From positions 7,131,501 through 7,195,500 of the forward strand of contig NC_021191.1 of the NCBI RefSeq assembly GCF_000389965.1: a stretch of 64,000 bases of DNA, in the 5' to 3' direction. The notes beneath the pieces are model-generated. The model did not search any database. It had not been told where the DNA came from and was given only the letters and a program-made list of their open reading frames with translations. Made by a program: the position numbers and the translations under genes. The DNA is from Actinoplanes sp. N902-109. GTDB lineage: Bacteria; Actinomycetota; Actinomycetes; Mycobacteriales; Micromonosporaceae. Shown piece after piece: positions 8,549 through 17,266 of this stretch; within the stretch, counting starts at the first letter, position 1, and every line of letters begins with the position of its first letter.

Positions 8549-8622
8549 CAACCTCTCCTCACCAGCAGTTCACAACCTCCACGGGTCGACGCGATCCCCC
8601 TGTTTCAACTATGACGCAGGTC

Positions 8623-8651
8623 ACAATCCCCGATGATCGCGGTGGGATTGT
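8623..8651. repeat. Short inverted repeat upstream of the amidase gene
   Basis: Eight-base arms ACAATCCC / GGGATTGT separated by 13 bases, in the divergent region between the sigma-partner gene and the amidase gene. Possible operator; function unknown. Confidence 0.35.
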
Positions 8652-8690
8652 TGCCCGAAAACGAATTTCGTGGCCTCTGCGAGGTTCCTT

Positions 8691-8702
8691 TAGCTTCGGC
8701 GC
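8691..8702 (+). promoter_or_regulatory. Putative leaderless -10 element of the amidase gene
   Basis: TAGCTT at 8691-8696, six bases, then ATG. No ribosome binding site lies before the start. Confidence 0.45.
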
Positions 8703-10163
8703 ATGGAGTGGAGCTTTGCACCGGCCGTGGAGCTGATTGCCGCGTTGCGCGCGGGCATGGTGTCCTCGGCCGAGCTGACCGACGAGGCGATCGCCCGGAT
8801 CGGCCGCGACGACACGGTGATCAACGCAATCTGCGTGCCGGACCCCGACCGGGCACGGGCCGCCGCCCGGCGCGCCGACCAGGCCCGCAGCCGGGGAGCG
8901 GACCGGCCGCTGCTGGGCGTCCCGGTGACGGTCAAGGAGTCGTACGACATCGCCGGGCTGCCCACGACCTGGGGCATGCCGCAGCACCGGAACCACCTGC
9001 CGGACGAGGACGCCGTCCAGGTGTCCCGGCTCAAGGCGGCGGGCGCGGTGGTGCTCGGCAAGACCAACGTGCCGCTGGGGCTGCAGGACGTCCAGACCTT
9101 CAACGAGATCCACGGCACCACCGTCAACCCGTGGGACCACGGCCGCACGCCGGGCGGCTCCTCCGGCGGGTCGGCCGCGGCGCTGGCGTCCGGGTTCGGC
9201 GCGCTGTCCATCGGCTCCGACCTCGCCGGTTCGCTGCGCACCCCGGCCCACTTCTGCGGCGTGTACGCCCACAAGCCGACGCTCGGGCTGGTGGCCACCC
9301 GCGGCATGGTCCCGCCGGGCGAGCCTGCCCTGCCCACCGCATTCGACCTGGCCGTCGCCGGTCCGATGGCGCGCACCGCCCGCGACCTCACGCTGCTGCT
9401 CGACGTCATGGCCGGACCGGACCCGCTGACGCTCGGCAGAGCGCACCGGCTGACGCTGCCGCCCGCCCGCCACGAACGGCTCAGCGATTTCCGGGTCCTG
9501 ATCCTCGACGAGCACCCGCTGCTGGCAACCGGCTCGGCCGTCCGCGCGGCCGTGCACCGGGTGGCCGCCGCCCTGACAGACGGCGGTGCCCACGTCGCCC
9601 GGCACAGCCCGCTGCTGCCCGACCTGACCGAGGCCGCCACGCTCTTCATGCAACTGCTGGTCTCAGGGTCCGTCGCGCGGTTCCCCACCGCGTCGTACGA
9701 CCAGCTGCGCGCCCGCGCCGCCGCCCTCAGCCCGGACGACCGGAGCCTGGACGCCGTACGGCAACGCGCCATGGTGTTCACCCACCGCGACTGGATGCAG
9801 GCGGACAGCCGACGCGAGATCCACCGCCACGGCTGGCGCCGGCTGTTCGCCGACTTCGACGCCGTGGTCTGCCCGATCACCCCGACCCCGGCCTTCCCGC
9901 ACGACCACCACCCCGACCCCCTGGAACGGCACATCGACATCGACGGCGTCGAGTACCCGTACTTCGACCAGCTGGTCTGGGCCGGCCTGCCCACGATGCC
10001 CGGCCTGCCCGCCACCGCCATCCCCGCGGGCCGGTCACCCACGGGACTCCCGGTCGGCGTGCAACTCATCGGCCCGATGTTCGAGGACCGCACCCCGCTG
10101 CGCCTGGCCGAACTGCTCGAACAGCACATCGGCGGCTTCCAGCCCCCGCCGCGCAGCGCATGA
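8703..10163 (+). CDS. Amidase, amidase-signature family
   Basis: A 486-residue enzyme with the full Ser-cisSer-Lys triad: Lys78 (VTVKES), cis-Ser153 (GGSSGGS) and nucleophile Ser177 (GSDLAGS). The spacings of 75 and 24 residues equal those of fatty acid amide hydrolase. It hydrolyses an amide or aryl-acylamide; there is no GatA context (no gatB/gatC nearby). No signal peptide, so cytoplasmic. The promoter suggests a leaderless mRNA. Confidence 0.93.
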   Translation: MEWSFAPAVELIAALRAGMVSSAELTDEAIARIGRDDTVINAICVPDPDRARAAARRADQARSRGADRPLLGVPVTVKESYDIAGLPTTWGMPQHRNHLPDEDAVQVSRLKAAGAVVLGKTNVPLGLQDVQTFNEIHGTTVNPWDHGRTPGGSSGGSAAALASGFGALSIGSDLAGSLRTPAHFCGVYAHKPTLGLVATRGMVPPGEPALPTAFDLAVAGPMARTARDLTLLLDVMAGPDPLTLGRAHRLTLPPARHERLSDFRVLILDEHPLLATGSAVRAAVHRVAAALTDGGAHVARHSPLLPDLTEAATLFMQLLVSGSVARFPTASYDQLRARAAALSPDDRSLDAVRQRAMVFTHRDWMQADSRREIHRHGWRRLFADFDAVVCPITPTPAFPHDHHPDPLERHIDIDGVEYPYFDQLVWAGLPTMPGLPATAIPAGRSPTGLPVGVQLIGPMFEDRTPLRLAELLEQHIGGFQPPPRSA

Positions 10164-10323
10164 CCGCCAAGCGTCCGCTGATCCGCGCGACGTACCGGTT
10201 GCCAGCAGCGCGATACCGGCGGCAGATGAGCGCATCCGTCGTACCGGCCGTCGCTCACGGGGCGAGGGGCTCGGTGGTCGATCTCGCGGGCGGGGGCACC
10301 CTGAGTCCGGATACCCCCTCAGA

Positions 10324-11322
10324 TCAGGCCAGCGTGCAGGACGTGCCGTTCAGCGCGGCGGCGGTGGCGGAGGCGTTGCTCTTCGTGTACGTGCCGACCA
10401 GGCCGACCGTGATGTCGGCGCCGGGCGAGATCGTCGCGTTCCAGGTTTCGTTGGTCAGCGTCGCCGTCGAGCCGGACTGGGCCCATCTCGCCGCCCACGA
10501 CGATGTGACGTGCTGGTCGCCGCCCAGGGAGACGGCGAGGGACCAGCCGTTGACCGGTGTGGTCGCGGTGTTGCTCAGCTTCACCTCGGCAACGAAACCG
10601 CCCGGCCACTCGCTGGTCGTCTTGTAGGTGACTGTGCACGGTGCAGTCGGTGGAGTGGCAGGCGTGGATACCTGGTTGGAGGCGATCGACAGGTTGCCGG
10701 CCGCGTCGCGTGCGCGCACGTAGTAGCGGACCATGCCGGTCTGGGTGCTCAGGATCGGCGCGGTGAAGGAGGTGCCGGTCGTGGTGCCGAGATACCGGGA
10801 TACGAACCAGCCGTCGAACAGGTAGACGTAGTAGCCGTTCAGCTCCACGTCGTCGGTGGACGCCGTCCAGGTCAGCTGCGCGCCTTCCGGGCTGACGCCG
10901 GTCAGGGTGAGGTTGCCGGGTGCGGTCGGTGCGGTCATGTCGCCGGTGGTGTGCGCCGGGGTGACCACGACGAGCGGGTTACTCGCCGTTGAGGAGTGGC
11001 CGTCGGCGTCGATGGCTTGGACGGTGACTTGGATCTGACCGTTCGGGTTGATGCCGGAGGTGATCGTTGCGGAGGTGACGTTGCCGACGCGCTGGCTGTA
11101 GCCGACGTCGCCGAAGGCGGGCCAGTAGGTGAGCGAGTAGTCGACGGGATCGCCGGTGGAAGCGGTCCAGGCGAGGGTCACGGAGGTAGGACTGATGGAG
11201 GTGACGTGGAGGTTGGCGGGCACGGAGGGCGCCGCCGCCGCTTCAGCCCGACCGGCGGCCAGGAGCAGCGCGCCGGTGGAGAGCAGAACGGCCAGCAATG
11301 CACGGAAGCGGTGTGTGTGCAT
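10324..11322 (-). CDS. Secreted FN3-FN3-CBM2 carbohydrate-binding protein
   Basis: A 332-residue exported protein. The signal peptide runs MHTHRFRALLAVLLSTG to about AEA. Two fibronectin type III domains follow (starting PSVPANLHVTS and TAPTAPGNLTLTG), then a family 2 cellulose/chitin-binding module bounded by a Cys pair (CTVTYKT to GTSCTLA), with conserved aromatics in SEWPGGF, VNGWSLA and TNETWNA. No catalytic domain is present, so it is a free binding protein or expansin-like accessory. The ATG at 11322 has AAGGG directly upstream; a longer frame to 11358 would spoil the signal peptide. It converges on the amidase. Confidence 0.9.
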   Translation of the reverse strand: MHTHRFRALLAVLLSTGALLLAAGRAEAAAAPSVPANLHVTSISPTSVTLAWTASTGDPVDYSLTYWPAFGDVGYSQRVGNVTSATITSGINPNGQIQVTVQAIDADGHSSTASNPLVVVTPAHTTGDMTAPTAPGNLTLTGVSPEGAQLTWTASTDDVELNGYYVYLFDGWFVSRYLGTTTGTSFTAPILSTQTGMVRYYVRARDAAGNLSIASNQVSTPATPPTAPCTVTYKTTSEWPGGFVAEVKLSNTATTPVNGWSLAVSLGGDQHVTSSWAARWAQSGSTATLTNETWNATISPGADITVGLVGTYTKSNASATAAALNGTSCTLA

Positions 11323-11656
11323 CCCTTGACCGTCCGGCATTCCATAGACGACTGTCAACCCGTTGGCAGGCGGTACTCAACCTCCGGGCGGCCTCGCGCC
11401 AAGTCCGCTCCTGACGCAGCGCTCGACTTCGCGCGATCACTGAGCCGGAGATCAGGTGCGCGCTCGTCGGCACGATCGGGAGGCCGGCGGTCTCGGCCAG
11501 GTGCTCGAGTCGGCGATCGCGGCGTGCCGGTCCATCCACACTCCGCGGGCGTTACGCAGGATCGTTCCTCGCCGAACTGCGGTGATCATCGCTTCGAACC
11601 GCGGATGACTGAGGTTTGGACCGGCCTCTCGAGGGCGATCGCGACGATCCGCGACC
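11323..11656. other. No recognisable gene; entry into the lower-GC stretch
   Basis: Short frames exist on both strands (for example a 98-codon minus-strand frame ending at 11243), but none shows recognisable domains or a ribosome site. Upstream promoter signals of the CBM2 gene should lie here; none is clear. Confidence 0.5.
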
Positions 11657-11866
11657 TTGGCCGAGCGAGGCAGCTACGAAATCTGCGACGAGTGCGGGTG
11701 GGAGGACGACGGCCAAGACAACCGGGACAGCCACGTCTTTCGAGGCGGCCCTAACGGTTCGGAGAGCTTGGACCAGGCGCGCATGAGATACACACAGAGC
11801 GGTGGAGTCGCGCAACCGCACGTGCCACCCTCCGAAGCGCTTCGATACTCATCGCGGCAAATCCGT
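11609..11866 (+). pseudogene. 5'-truncated CPCC-family cysteine-rich protein remnant
   Basis: Frame 2 reads ERGSYEICDECGWEDDGQD and then RGGPNGSESLDQARMRYTQS, which is the second half of the CPCC-type small cysteine protein (normally opening with a CPCC cluster, then TL-ERGSYEIC-CGWEDDGQD). The expected CPCC start is missing; the codons before it (GRSRRSATL) are degenerate and a stop lies at 11606-11608. The frame runs without a stop into the next gene. Confidence 0.65.
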
Positions 11867-11893
11867 GCGTCGACCGGGTGCGTGCGGCAGTCT

Positions 11894-12193
11894 ATGAAAA
11901 TGGTTGGCCAACAGCTTCCGCCCACGCGAGGAGAGATCGACGAGTGGTTCAGTGCTGTCCTGGCCGGCACGCGAACTCGGGACGAGGCGGACCGGTGGGC
12001 CGCTCAATGGCATGGAGGTCCGTCCGACCAGCTGGCTCCTGATGAGGTGACCAGTTGGGCTCTCGAGCTTCTGCATGGAATTGACCTGCCAGGCCTGGAT
12101 GGCAGTTTCCTGCACGACGACGAGCAGGTAGAGCAGTGGCTGGAAGAGTTCAGGGACCGCTGCCAGGTACTGCCTCCTCCTGACGGGGCCTGA
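11894..12193 (+). CDS. Hypothetical protein of the QLPPTR-EIDEWF type
   Basis: A 99-residue acidic protein if started at the ATG at 11894. It has QLPPTRGEIDEWFSAVLAGT, TRDEADRWAAQWH and a C-terminal LHDDEQVEQWLEEFRDRC. Similar short proteins occur scattered in Streptomyces and relatives; function unknown. The same frame is open back through the CPCC remnant, so a 178-codon hybrid starting at TTG 11657 is possible. There is no good ribosome site at either start. Confidence 0.6.
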   Translation: MKMVGQQLPPTRGEIDEWFSAVLAGTRTRDEADRWAAQWHGGPSDQLAPDEVTSWALELLHGIDLPGLDGSFLHDDEQVEQWLEEFRDRCQVLPPPDGA

Positions 12194-12395
12194 AGCCCAC
12201 ACCTTCACCGGCCAAGCCTCATCAGCGGTCATCGCCTGCACTGTTGATCGTTTCGCCGTCGAGGCCAGCACCCTGCTGCGGGACCCTCTTGCTGGATGGC
12301 GCCATCGGATACGCGCGTCACCTACACCGGCATGTACAGGCGCACCGAGGAAGAAGAACCCGATTGGCAAGCGTTCGAAGGATGGCTACGCCGCT

Positions 12396-12851
12396 TCATG
12401 AATGCAGAAGTAGAGACATGGTCAGGCGGCCTTCGGCGGTGTCGACCACGAAACAGGCGCAATCCAGAATTTCCAACAGCGCGGCCCTGACAAGCCGGAT
12501 CGCATCGACGCCCACATCCAGAAGCAGCCGACAGTCGCGTGGGAAGCCAAGGGTTGCAGCGGCCTGGGTGCTGAATTCCAGGGTCAGCTCGTGGCCGATG
12601 AGGGTCCATGCACCCGGACCCGCTGCGACCGTGCCAGCGCCGTTGATTACCTCGTCGACCCAACCGTCGTAGCGCAACCGGATCAGCATGACCTGGATGC
12701 CCGCAGCGTCGAGGCTCAGCGCGTGCTCGTTGTCGTTCTGCCAAACGTCGATCCTGTCGACGTGCAGGCGGGTGCTGTCCACGTGCGGACCGTACCGCTG
12801 CGTCGACCGTTTGCGCGACGGCCACACGACCGAGCATCCCGCCCGTACCAA
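12396..12851 (-). CDS. Hypothetical protein, Imm10-like
   Basis: A frame of up to 151 codons. The core (ALSLDAAGIQVMLIRLRYDG, then WTLIGHELTLEFS, QAAATLGFP and IRLVRAALLEIL) has the strand/helix rhythm and L-x-L-x-L...LG pattern of Imm10-type immunity proteins. That link is from memory of the family and is weak. The first codon at 12851 would be TTG; GTG codons at 12827 and 12782 are alternatives. No partner toxin is visible. It could be a remnant. Confidence 0.45.
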   Translation of the reverse strand: MVRAGCSVVWPSRKRSTQRYGPHVDSTRLHVDRIDVWQNDNEHALSLDAAGIQVMLIRLRYDGWVDEVINGAGTVAAGPGAWTLIGHELTLEFSTQAAATLGFPRDCRLLLDVGVDAIRLVRAALLEILDCACFVVDTAEGRLTMSLLLHS

Positions 12852-13011
12852 ACCTCCGCGTAGAGGCGCCAGCCAGCGGCCGCATGGACGCTGCCGATCG
12901 CGCCTTGTCGACGCAGATCCATGCGTCCGACTCCAGCCGGCGGACAGCAGCAGAAGCAGAATGTGGCATCGTCACAACGACTGCTTCAATGAACCTCTCC
13001 GGGGAGAAAAT

Positions 13012-13296
13012 TTGATCATTATCGCGGGAACGCTTCACGTTCAGCCATCCGATCGCGATCGATAACTTGACCAGGTAGCGGAAATAACTCGGCTTGCCCG
13101 CGCCGCACCGGGATGTCTGGACTTCGTACAGGCTGCGGACCGACTGGACCCTACGCGGATCAACGTCTACGAGCGGTGGGAGTCCGAGGATCAACTACAC
13201 CAGTTCCGTGCCATGGGAGGCCCACCTCTGAATCTGCCACCGCTGCAAAGCACGACGGTGCGGAAGTACAGAATTTCCAGCGACGAAGAGCCGTAA
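13012..13296 (+). pseudogene. Antibiotic-biosynthesis-monooxygenase (ABM) domain gene broken by one nonsense codon
   Basis: Frame 1 reads LIIIAGTLHVQPSDRDR, TAA, LDQVAEITRLARAAPGCLDF, VQAADRLDPTRINVYERWES and on to KYRISSDEEP and a natural TAA at 13294. This matches the whole length of small quinol-monooxygenase-like ABM proteins (about 95 residues). The internal TAA at 13063-13065 sits where relatives usually have Tyr (DRDRYL), so a single base change explains it. GGGGAG lies before the TTG start. Everything else in the frame is intact, suggesting recent inactivation, or an assembly error. Confidence 0.8.
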
Positions 13297-13803
13297 TGCC
13301 TTCGCAGCCCCGCGCTATCTCGCCGGAACGCGAACGCGCTCATCTCGGCAAAAGCGTGCAACGCGCCGACGCTGAACTGCGTCACATCGTGTGACGTCTC
13401 TCCGTTAGCCGTTCCACATGGTCGGCGGTAGATGAAGATGCTGCGGGCCGGAAGGGGTTCGCCCCTTATGGAGTGTGCTGCGCGGTTGCCTCAGCATGTT
13501 CAAGTCGCCGTGCGCGCTGGGCTCTGGTTTTCAAGCTTCGATAACCGGGCCTCGTCACGGCTGGGGTGCAGTGTGCCCACCGTCCGTTGCATTAAGCAGC
13601 CGAGCTTCCTGCTGCCAAGGCAGCAAGAATCAGCGGGTGGGAGCAGCGTCGATGATCTTCTCTTGACCTTCGACGGCTCCAGTCAGCCAAAGCTAACGGG
13701 CGTGATGCCAACATCCGACACCCTTCTCGCGTTTTTCACTCTTTGTGTCGGGCGGATGCGCGGATAGTGTCGCTCCGCCGACTTCGACGACGGGACCGAT
13801 TGG
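13297..13803. other. No gene recognised
   Basis: About 500 bases of lower-GC DNA with only short unsupported frames. The promoter of the following solute-binding gene presumably lies at its right end; none is obvious. Confidence 0.5.
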
Positions 13804-14832
13804 GTGGAACCTGACGACGGGAAGGATGAGTCCTCTCCCGACGAGGAATTTGTACCAGCACGCTCTACCCGAGACGCAGCCATCGGGGTGTGGCGCATTG
13901 CGGCGCCGGCAGTTCGTCTGGCGGCGCTGCTGCTGGTACCTGTACTGATCCTCGGCATTGCTGCGGCGCAGCTCGGCCGCGACCTCGGACCGTCCGTTCC
14001 GGATCTTGTCCGAGCAGCCGGCCTGGCGGGCAGGGAAGAGTTGGTCGTCGGGGTTCTGGGTGACGTGCCGGGCGTCAGTCTTCGTGACCCTGACACCGGG
14101 CGGTTCACCGGATTCGACGTCGACATCAGCTACCTCATTGCCGCCGACCTCGGCTTCCTTCGTGATGAGGTGCGCTTCGCCGTGGTGGAGAACGAGGACC
14201 GCTCCCGGATGCTGACCCATGACCCGATGCTGACCCATGACGAGAAGGGCGGCTTTATCTCGGTTGACCTCGTGGTGGCGGGCTTCGGTATTACCGCTGA
14301 GCGGGAAAGCCTTCCCGGAGTGGGCTTCTCCCAGCCCTATCTAGCGACAGAGCAGACCGTGGTCACCCGGATCGGTCACACCGGCGTCGTGACGCTCGGC
14401 GATCTCAGGACTCGTCGGGTGTGTGCCGTTGGAGCGACCGAGTCGGAACGCCTCGCCAATCAAAGCGGCGCCGTCGTGCTCGCCGCGGCCGACCCGGGCG
14501 AATGCATCTCCTGGGTTCTCGATGGCCGCGTTGAGGCCGTTGTCGGAGATGCCGCGATCCTGGCCGGCTTCGTCGCTCGCCACCGCAAGCAGCTGATGGC
14601 CCACGACATCGGCTTGGAGTCGACCACGCAGTGGGGAATCAACACCGGCGACAATGCGGCGTTGCGAGAGCTGGTTGACCATTTCCTGGCCCGGTCGGCC
14701 GACGACGGCCGCGATGACCGATGGGAGACAGCATTCGAGCGGCACTTCATGACCGAGCAGAAGTACCTGCCCACGCAGCCGATCGCCATGGATCGGCAAC
14801 CGTCGTTGACAAACGTTGAAGTTCGTGACTGA
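13804..14832 (+). CDS. Membrane-anchored family 3 extracellular solute-binding protein
   Basis: 342 residues from a GTG. An acidic cytoplasmic N-terminus (DDGKDESSPDEEF) is followed by one uncleaved membrane helix (LAALLLVPVLILGIAAA) and a periplasmic-binding-protein type 2 domain of the glutamate/polar amino acid kind. Its marks are ELVVGVLGDVPG, TGRFTGFDVDISYLIA, DLVVAGFGITAERE, GFSQPYLATEQTVV and GINTGDNAALRELV. There is no lipobox, and no ABC permease or ATPase nearby, so a sensing role is more likely than transport. A tandem 18-bp duplication at 14209-14244 gives MLTHDPMLTHD. It overlaps the next gene. Confidence 0.85.
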   Translation: MEPDDGKDESSPDEEFVPARSTRDAAIGVWRIAAPAVRLAALLLVPVLILGIAAAQLGRDLGPSVPDLVRAAGLAGREELVVGVLGDVPGVSLRDPDTGRFTGFDVDISYLIAADLGFLRDEVRFAVVENEDRSRMLTHDPMLTHDEKGGFISVDLVVAGFGITAERESLPGVGFSQPYLATEQTVVTRIGHTGVVTLGDLRTRRVCAVGATESERLANQSGAVVLAAADPGECISWVLDGRVEAVVGDAAILAGFVARHRKQLMAHDIGLESTTQWGINTGDNAALRELVDHFLARSADDGRDDRWETAFERHFMTEQKYLPTQPIAMDRQPSLTNVEVRD

Positions 14833-15730
14833 CGGCCGTCCGGGGAAACCGGACCTGCAGTGGGGACTGGCGCTGCTGCCGGCGCTGCCGCTGATCCTGC
14901 TGGTAGGACGGCTCTGGTTGTCCAGCGGCCGGGACGAGCAGACCATGTTGCTGCTCGTGCAGCACATCAGCCCGGTCAGTCTGATCGTCAAGGTCGCGAG
15001 TTCCCTGTTGTGGGTGTCGCCCATCTTCGTGCTCGTCGGACGGATGCTCGACGACTACCGGGTGGTCAGCGTGCCGATAGCCGACGCACCGACCGACCCG
15101 TGGATTCTGCGGCTCGGCCGCGGTATCCCGGACTGGCTTGTCTGCTTGGCCGGCTGTTTCGCGACAGTGATGTGGGAACTGCAGTATCTACCGTCGCTCG
15201 GTGCGATTCTCATCGTCATCGTCTGTCTGGGCATCCGCCGGCATTACCCAACTCGGCGCCGCTTGGCAACCGGCGTGACGATCGCTCTGCCGCTGCTAGC
15301 GGCCATGTTCGAGTACGCGATCTTCGGCACCGCCCTGATCGCGGCATTGACGGAGAGCTCTTCTGTCACCGTCCTGCTACTGGGGTTGCCGCCCGTGCTG
15401 ACGATTATTCTGGCTGGCCCGTTGCCCGCTTTCGCCGCCCGACCGGCCACCCTCTTACCGGCGCTGAGCGGTTTCTTCCTGGTGCCGCTGCTGATCGCCA
15501 CGACTTACCTGCATGCGCCGCTTCTCCCGCTCGTCGCGGTTGAGGTGAGCAGCGGGGGCGATCAGGAACCACTCCCGCCTGTGCTGGTCGGGTACATGGT
15601 TACGATCGAGGACCACGTCGCGACGATGATGGACGACAGCGGATCCATTCGTTTCATCCCGATCGACCGGATCATCAGTCAGACGATCTGCCCCCACCAT
15701 CCACGAACCCGGAGAGCCGCATCACAGTGA
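14825..15730 (+). CDS. Polytopic membrane protein paired with the solute-binding protein
   Basis: About 301 residues from the GTG at 14825, which overlaps the stop of the preceding gene by eight bases (translational coupling). About seven hydrophobic segments are visible, for example LLPALPLILLVG, VKVASSLLWVSPIFVLVG, LVCLAGCFATVMW, GVTIALPLLAAMF, VLLLGLPPVLTIILAG and GFFLVPLLIATTYL. A C-terminal soluble tail of ~60 residues (VGYMVTIEDHVATMMDD then IRFIPIDRI) follows. No known transporter family is recognised. Together with the anchored binding protein it may form a two-part receptor. Confidence 0.75.
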   Translation: MTDGRPGKPDLQWGLALLPALPLILLVGRLWLSSGRDEQTMLLLVQHISPVSLIVKVASSLLWVSPIFVLVGRMLDDYRVVSVPIADAPTDPWILRLGRGIPDWLVCLAGCFATVMWELQYLPSLGAILIVIVCLGIRRHYPTRRRLATGVTIALPLLAAMFEYAIFGTALIAALTESSSVTVLLLGLPPVLTIILAGPLPAFAARPATLLPALSGFFLVPLLIATTYLHAPLLPLVAVEVSSGGDQEPLPPVLVGYMVTIEDHVATMMDDSGSIRFIPIDRIISQTICPHHPRTRRAASQ

Positions 15731-16040
15731 GCGGGTGGCCGGTGAATCGATCCCTGCTCGCCCGGACACTTCCTGGACCGGCCGACCCCGAGCCGGACCG
15801 CCGATGCCAGGGCCGAATCCGGCCGACCGGCCGACCGGCCGACCGGCCAAGCCAATGACGGCTCGGCCATCGTGACCATGGGTGCACGACCGGCGCTCGA
15901 GCCCCGCGTACGGTCCATCGAGCGTGAAAGCCCCGTAAGCCGCCGCGCTCGTATCGCGGCATGAGAGTGCGTCGGGCGCGCGGAGTCGGCACGGTCGTAG
16001 TGTGTTCGGCAGGCGCCGCCGGCCTCGCTATCTTCTCTGC
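15731..16040. other. Intergenic region with an 8-bp GACCGGCC tandem repeat
   Basis: No gene is supported. Around 15826-15848 the unit GACCGGCC is repeated about three times. At the right end TATCTT at 16029-16034 is placed six bases before the next start codon. Confidence 0.5.
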
Positions 16041-16502
16041 GTGGCCGTTCCCGATGTAGTTCCGATAGCGCACGAGCCCGGATATCGCACCGACACGATC
16101 GGTTGGTACACCGGCGGGCAGTTCTACGCAGCGATACACGGCGCCCGTCGCGATGACGACCAGGAACCGGATCTGGGTCGCGACCGCGTGCGGTGGTACG
16201 TCTATCTGCATCTTTTCGATGCGGAGGGGCGCCACGTCAGGTCTGAAATCTCGCTGTCAGGCATAGCTCCGTATCTGTGGGGCCAGCTCCGCGAGGACAG
16301 CCAAGCGCGACTCTCGTACCTACTGGACCAGCTACCAGGACGGAAGTGGGGCGATATTGCCGTGCAGCCGTTCCACGTGCTCTACGACGGTGTGACCTTC
16401 GCGCTGGTCGACCAGTCTGACGCCGAGCGGGGCGACTGGTGTGAGCTGTACCCGGACCAGCTCGGATTCAGCCAACCCTGGGACGGTACGTACAGCACAT
16501 AG
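16041..16502 (+). CDS. Conserved hypothetical protein
   Basis: About 153 residues from a GTG. It begins VAVPDVVPIAHEPGYRTDTI and has GQFYAAIHG, YVYLHLFDAEGRHVRSEI, LLDQLPGRKWGDIAVQPF, FALVDQSD and a C-terminal WCELYPDQLGFSQPWDGTY. The VPIAHEPG...LPGR-YGDIA...ELYP--LGF--PWDG pattern occurs in uncharacterised actinobacterial proteins. The frame is open to 16002, but the shorter start matches the family and has TATCTT six bases before it. Function unknown. Confidence 0.75.
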   Translation: MAVPDVVPIAHEPGYRTDTIGWYTGGQFYAAIHGARRDDDQEPDLGRDRVRWYVYLHLFDAEGRHVRSEISLSGIAPYLWGQLREDSQARLSYLLDQLPGRKWGDIAVQPFHVLYDGVTFALVDQSDAERGDWCELYPDQLGFSQPWDGTYST

Positions 16503-16597
16503 GGTGGCGGCTACCTCGCGTGCGACATTGGCCCATGAAGTGAGCACACTCGGCGGCATGAAAGTGAGCCGTCGGCTGCCAGCGATAGCATGCGCAC

Positions 16598-17266
16598 GTG
16601 ATGGACTATCGCGAGCCGCCTGCGGGTTTGAGTAAGCGGGCGCGCCGCTTCGTCGGAGTTCACGGGATCTGGCTCGAGGCTTCGGCAGTCAGTCATCGGC
16701 GCCTCCAGTGGGAAGGAGCCGGCATTCCGTCTGCCGTCGTTGACCGAGTCGATGAGTATCAGGCTCGGTGGGGCGGGCTTGCCTTGCCTGCGGCACCTGG
16801 CTTGCCGGAAGACGCCGCCGGCCCGCGGATGCTCGGTGCCGACGTGCCACAAAAAGAAGACGAATTGCCCGATCAGGGCTGGTCTTTCGAGGCCGGCCCT
16901 CAGCGAACCGCAGTGCCCTACTCATTCCTGATCAGCTCGGACGGTACCTTAGGGATCGCGGGCGGGGACGATGAGAAGTGGATCCCGCTGCACGGCAGCA
17001 TCGACGGCTGGGTCGAGTCTTTGGCCTTGGCATACGCAGCTGTGGACATCGCGGACACCATCACCAAACTGGCTGGACCGGCGACCGACAGCCTCGACCT
17101 GACCTCGATGCAACCGGTTGAGCTGGTCGACGGCCGAGCCAACGGCTGGTGGTATCGGCCGGGACTGCTGGTTGCTCTTTACGCCGGTGAATCCGAGTTA
17201 TTCGGCAGGCCCGGTTATCGCACCGCGTTCTTGTACTCGGGCAATATCGACAGGGAGTGGCTGTAA
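16598..17266 (+). CDS. Hypothetical protein, possibly SUKH-like
   Basis: 222 residues from GTG 16598 (ATG follows immediately). The middle (PSAVVDRVDEYQARWGGLAL, then VPYSFLISSDGTLGIAGGDD, WIPLHGSIDGWVESLALAYA) resembles the SMI1/KNR4-like (SUKH) scaffold in having an early aromatic W-GGL and a later W--L--S---F pattern, but the match is weak. TAGCAT six bases before the start suggests a leaderless mRNA. It follows another leaderless hypothetical gene in the lower-GC stretch. Confidence 0.7.
   Translation: MMDYREPPAGLSKRARRFVGVHGIWLEASAVSHRRLQWEGAGIPSAVVDRVDEYQARWGGLALPAAPGLPEDAAGPRMLGADVPQKEDELPDQGWSFEAGPQRTAVPYSFLISSDGTLGIAGGDDEKWIPLHGSIDGWVESLALAYAAVDIADTITKLAGPATDSLDLTSMQPVELVDGRANGWWYRPGLLVALYAGESELFGRPGYRTAFLYSGNIDREWL

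Noticed and set aside
12322..13194. A 290-codon minus-strand frame
   Set aside because: It overlaps the ABM pseudogene and the Imm10-like frame and has no coherent protein features.
13432..13767. A 111-codon plus-strand frame
   Set aside because: No homology or ribosome site; composition is not protein-like.
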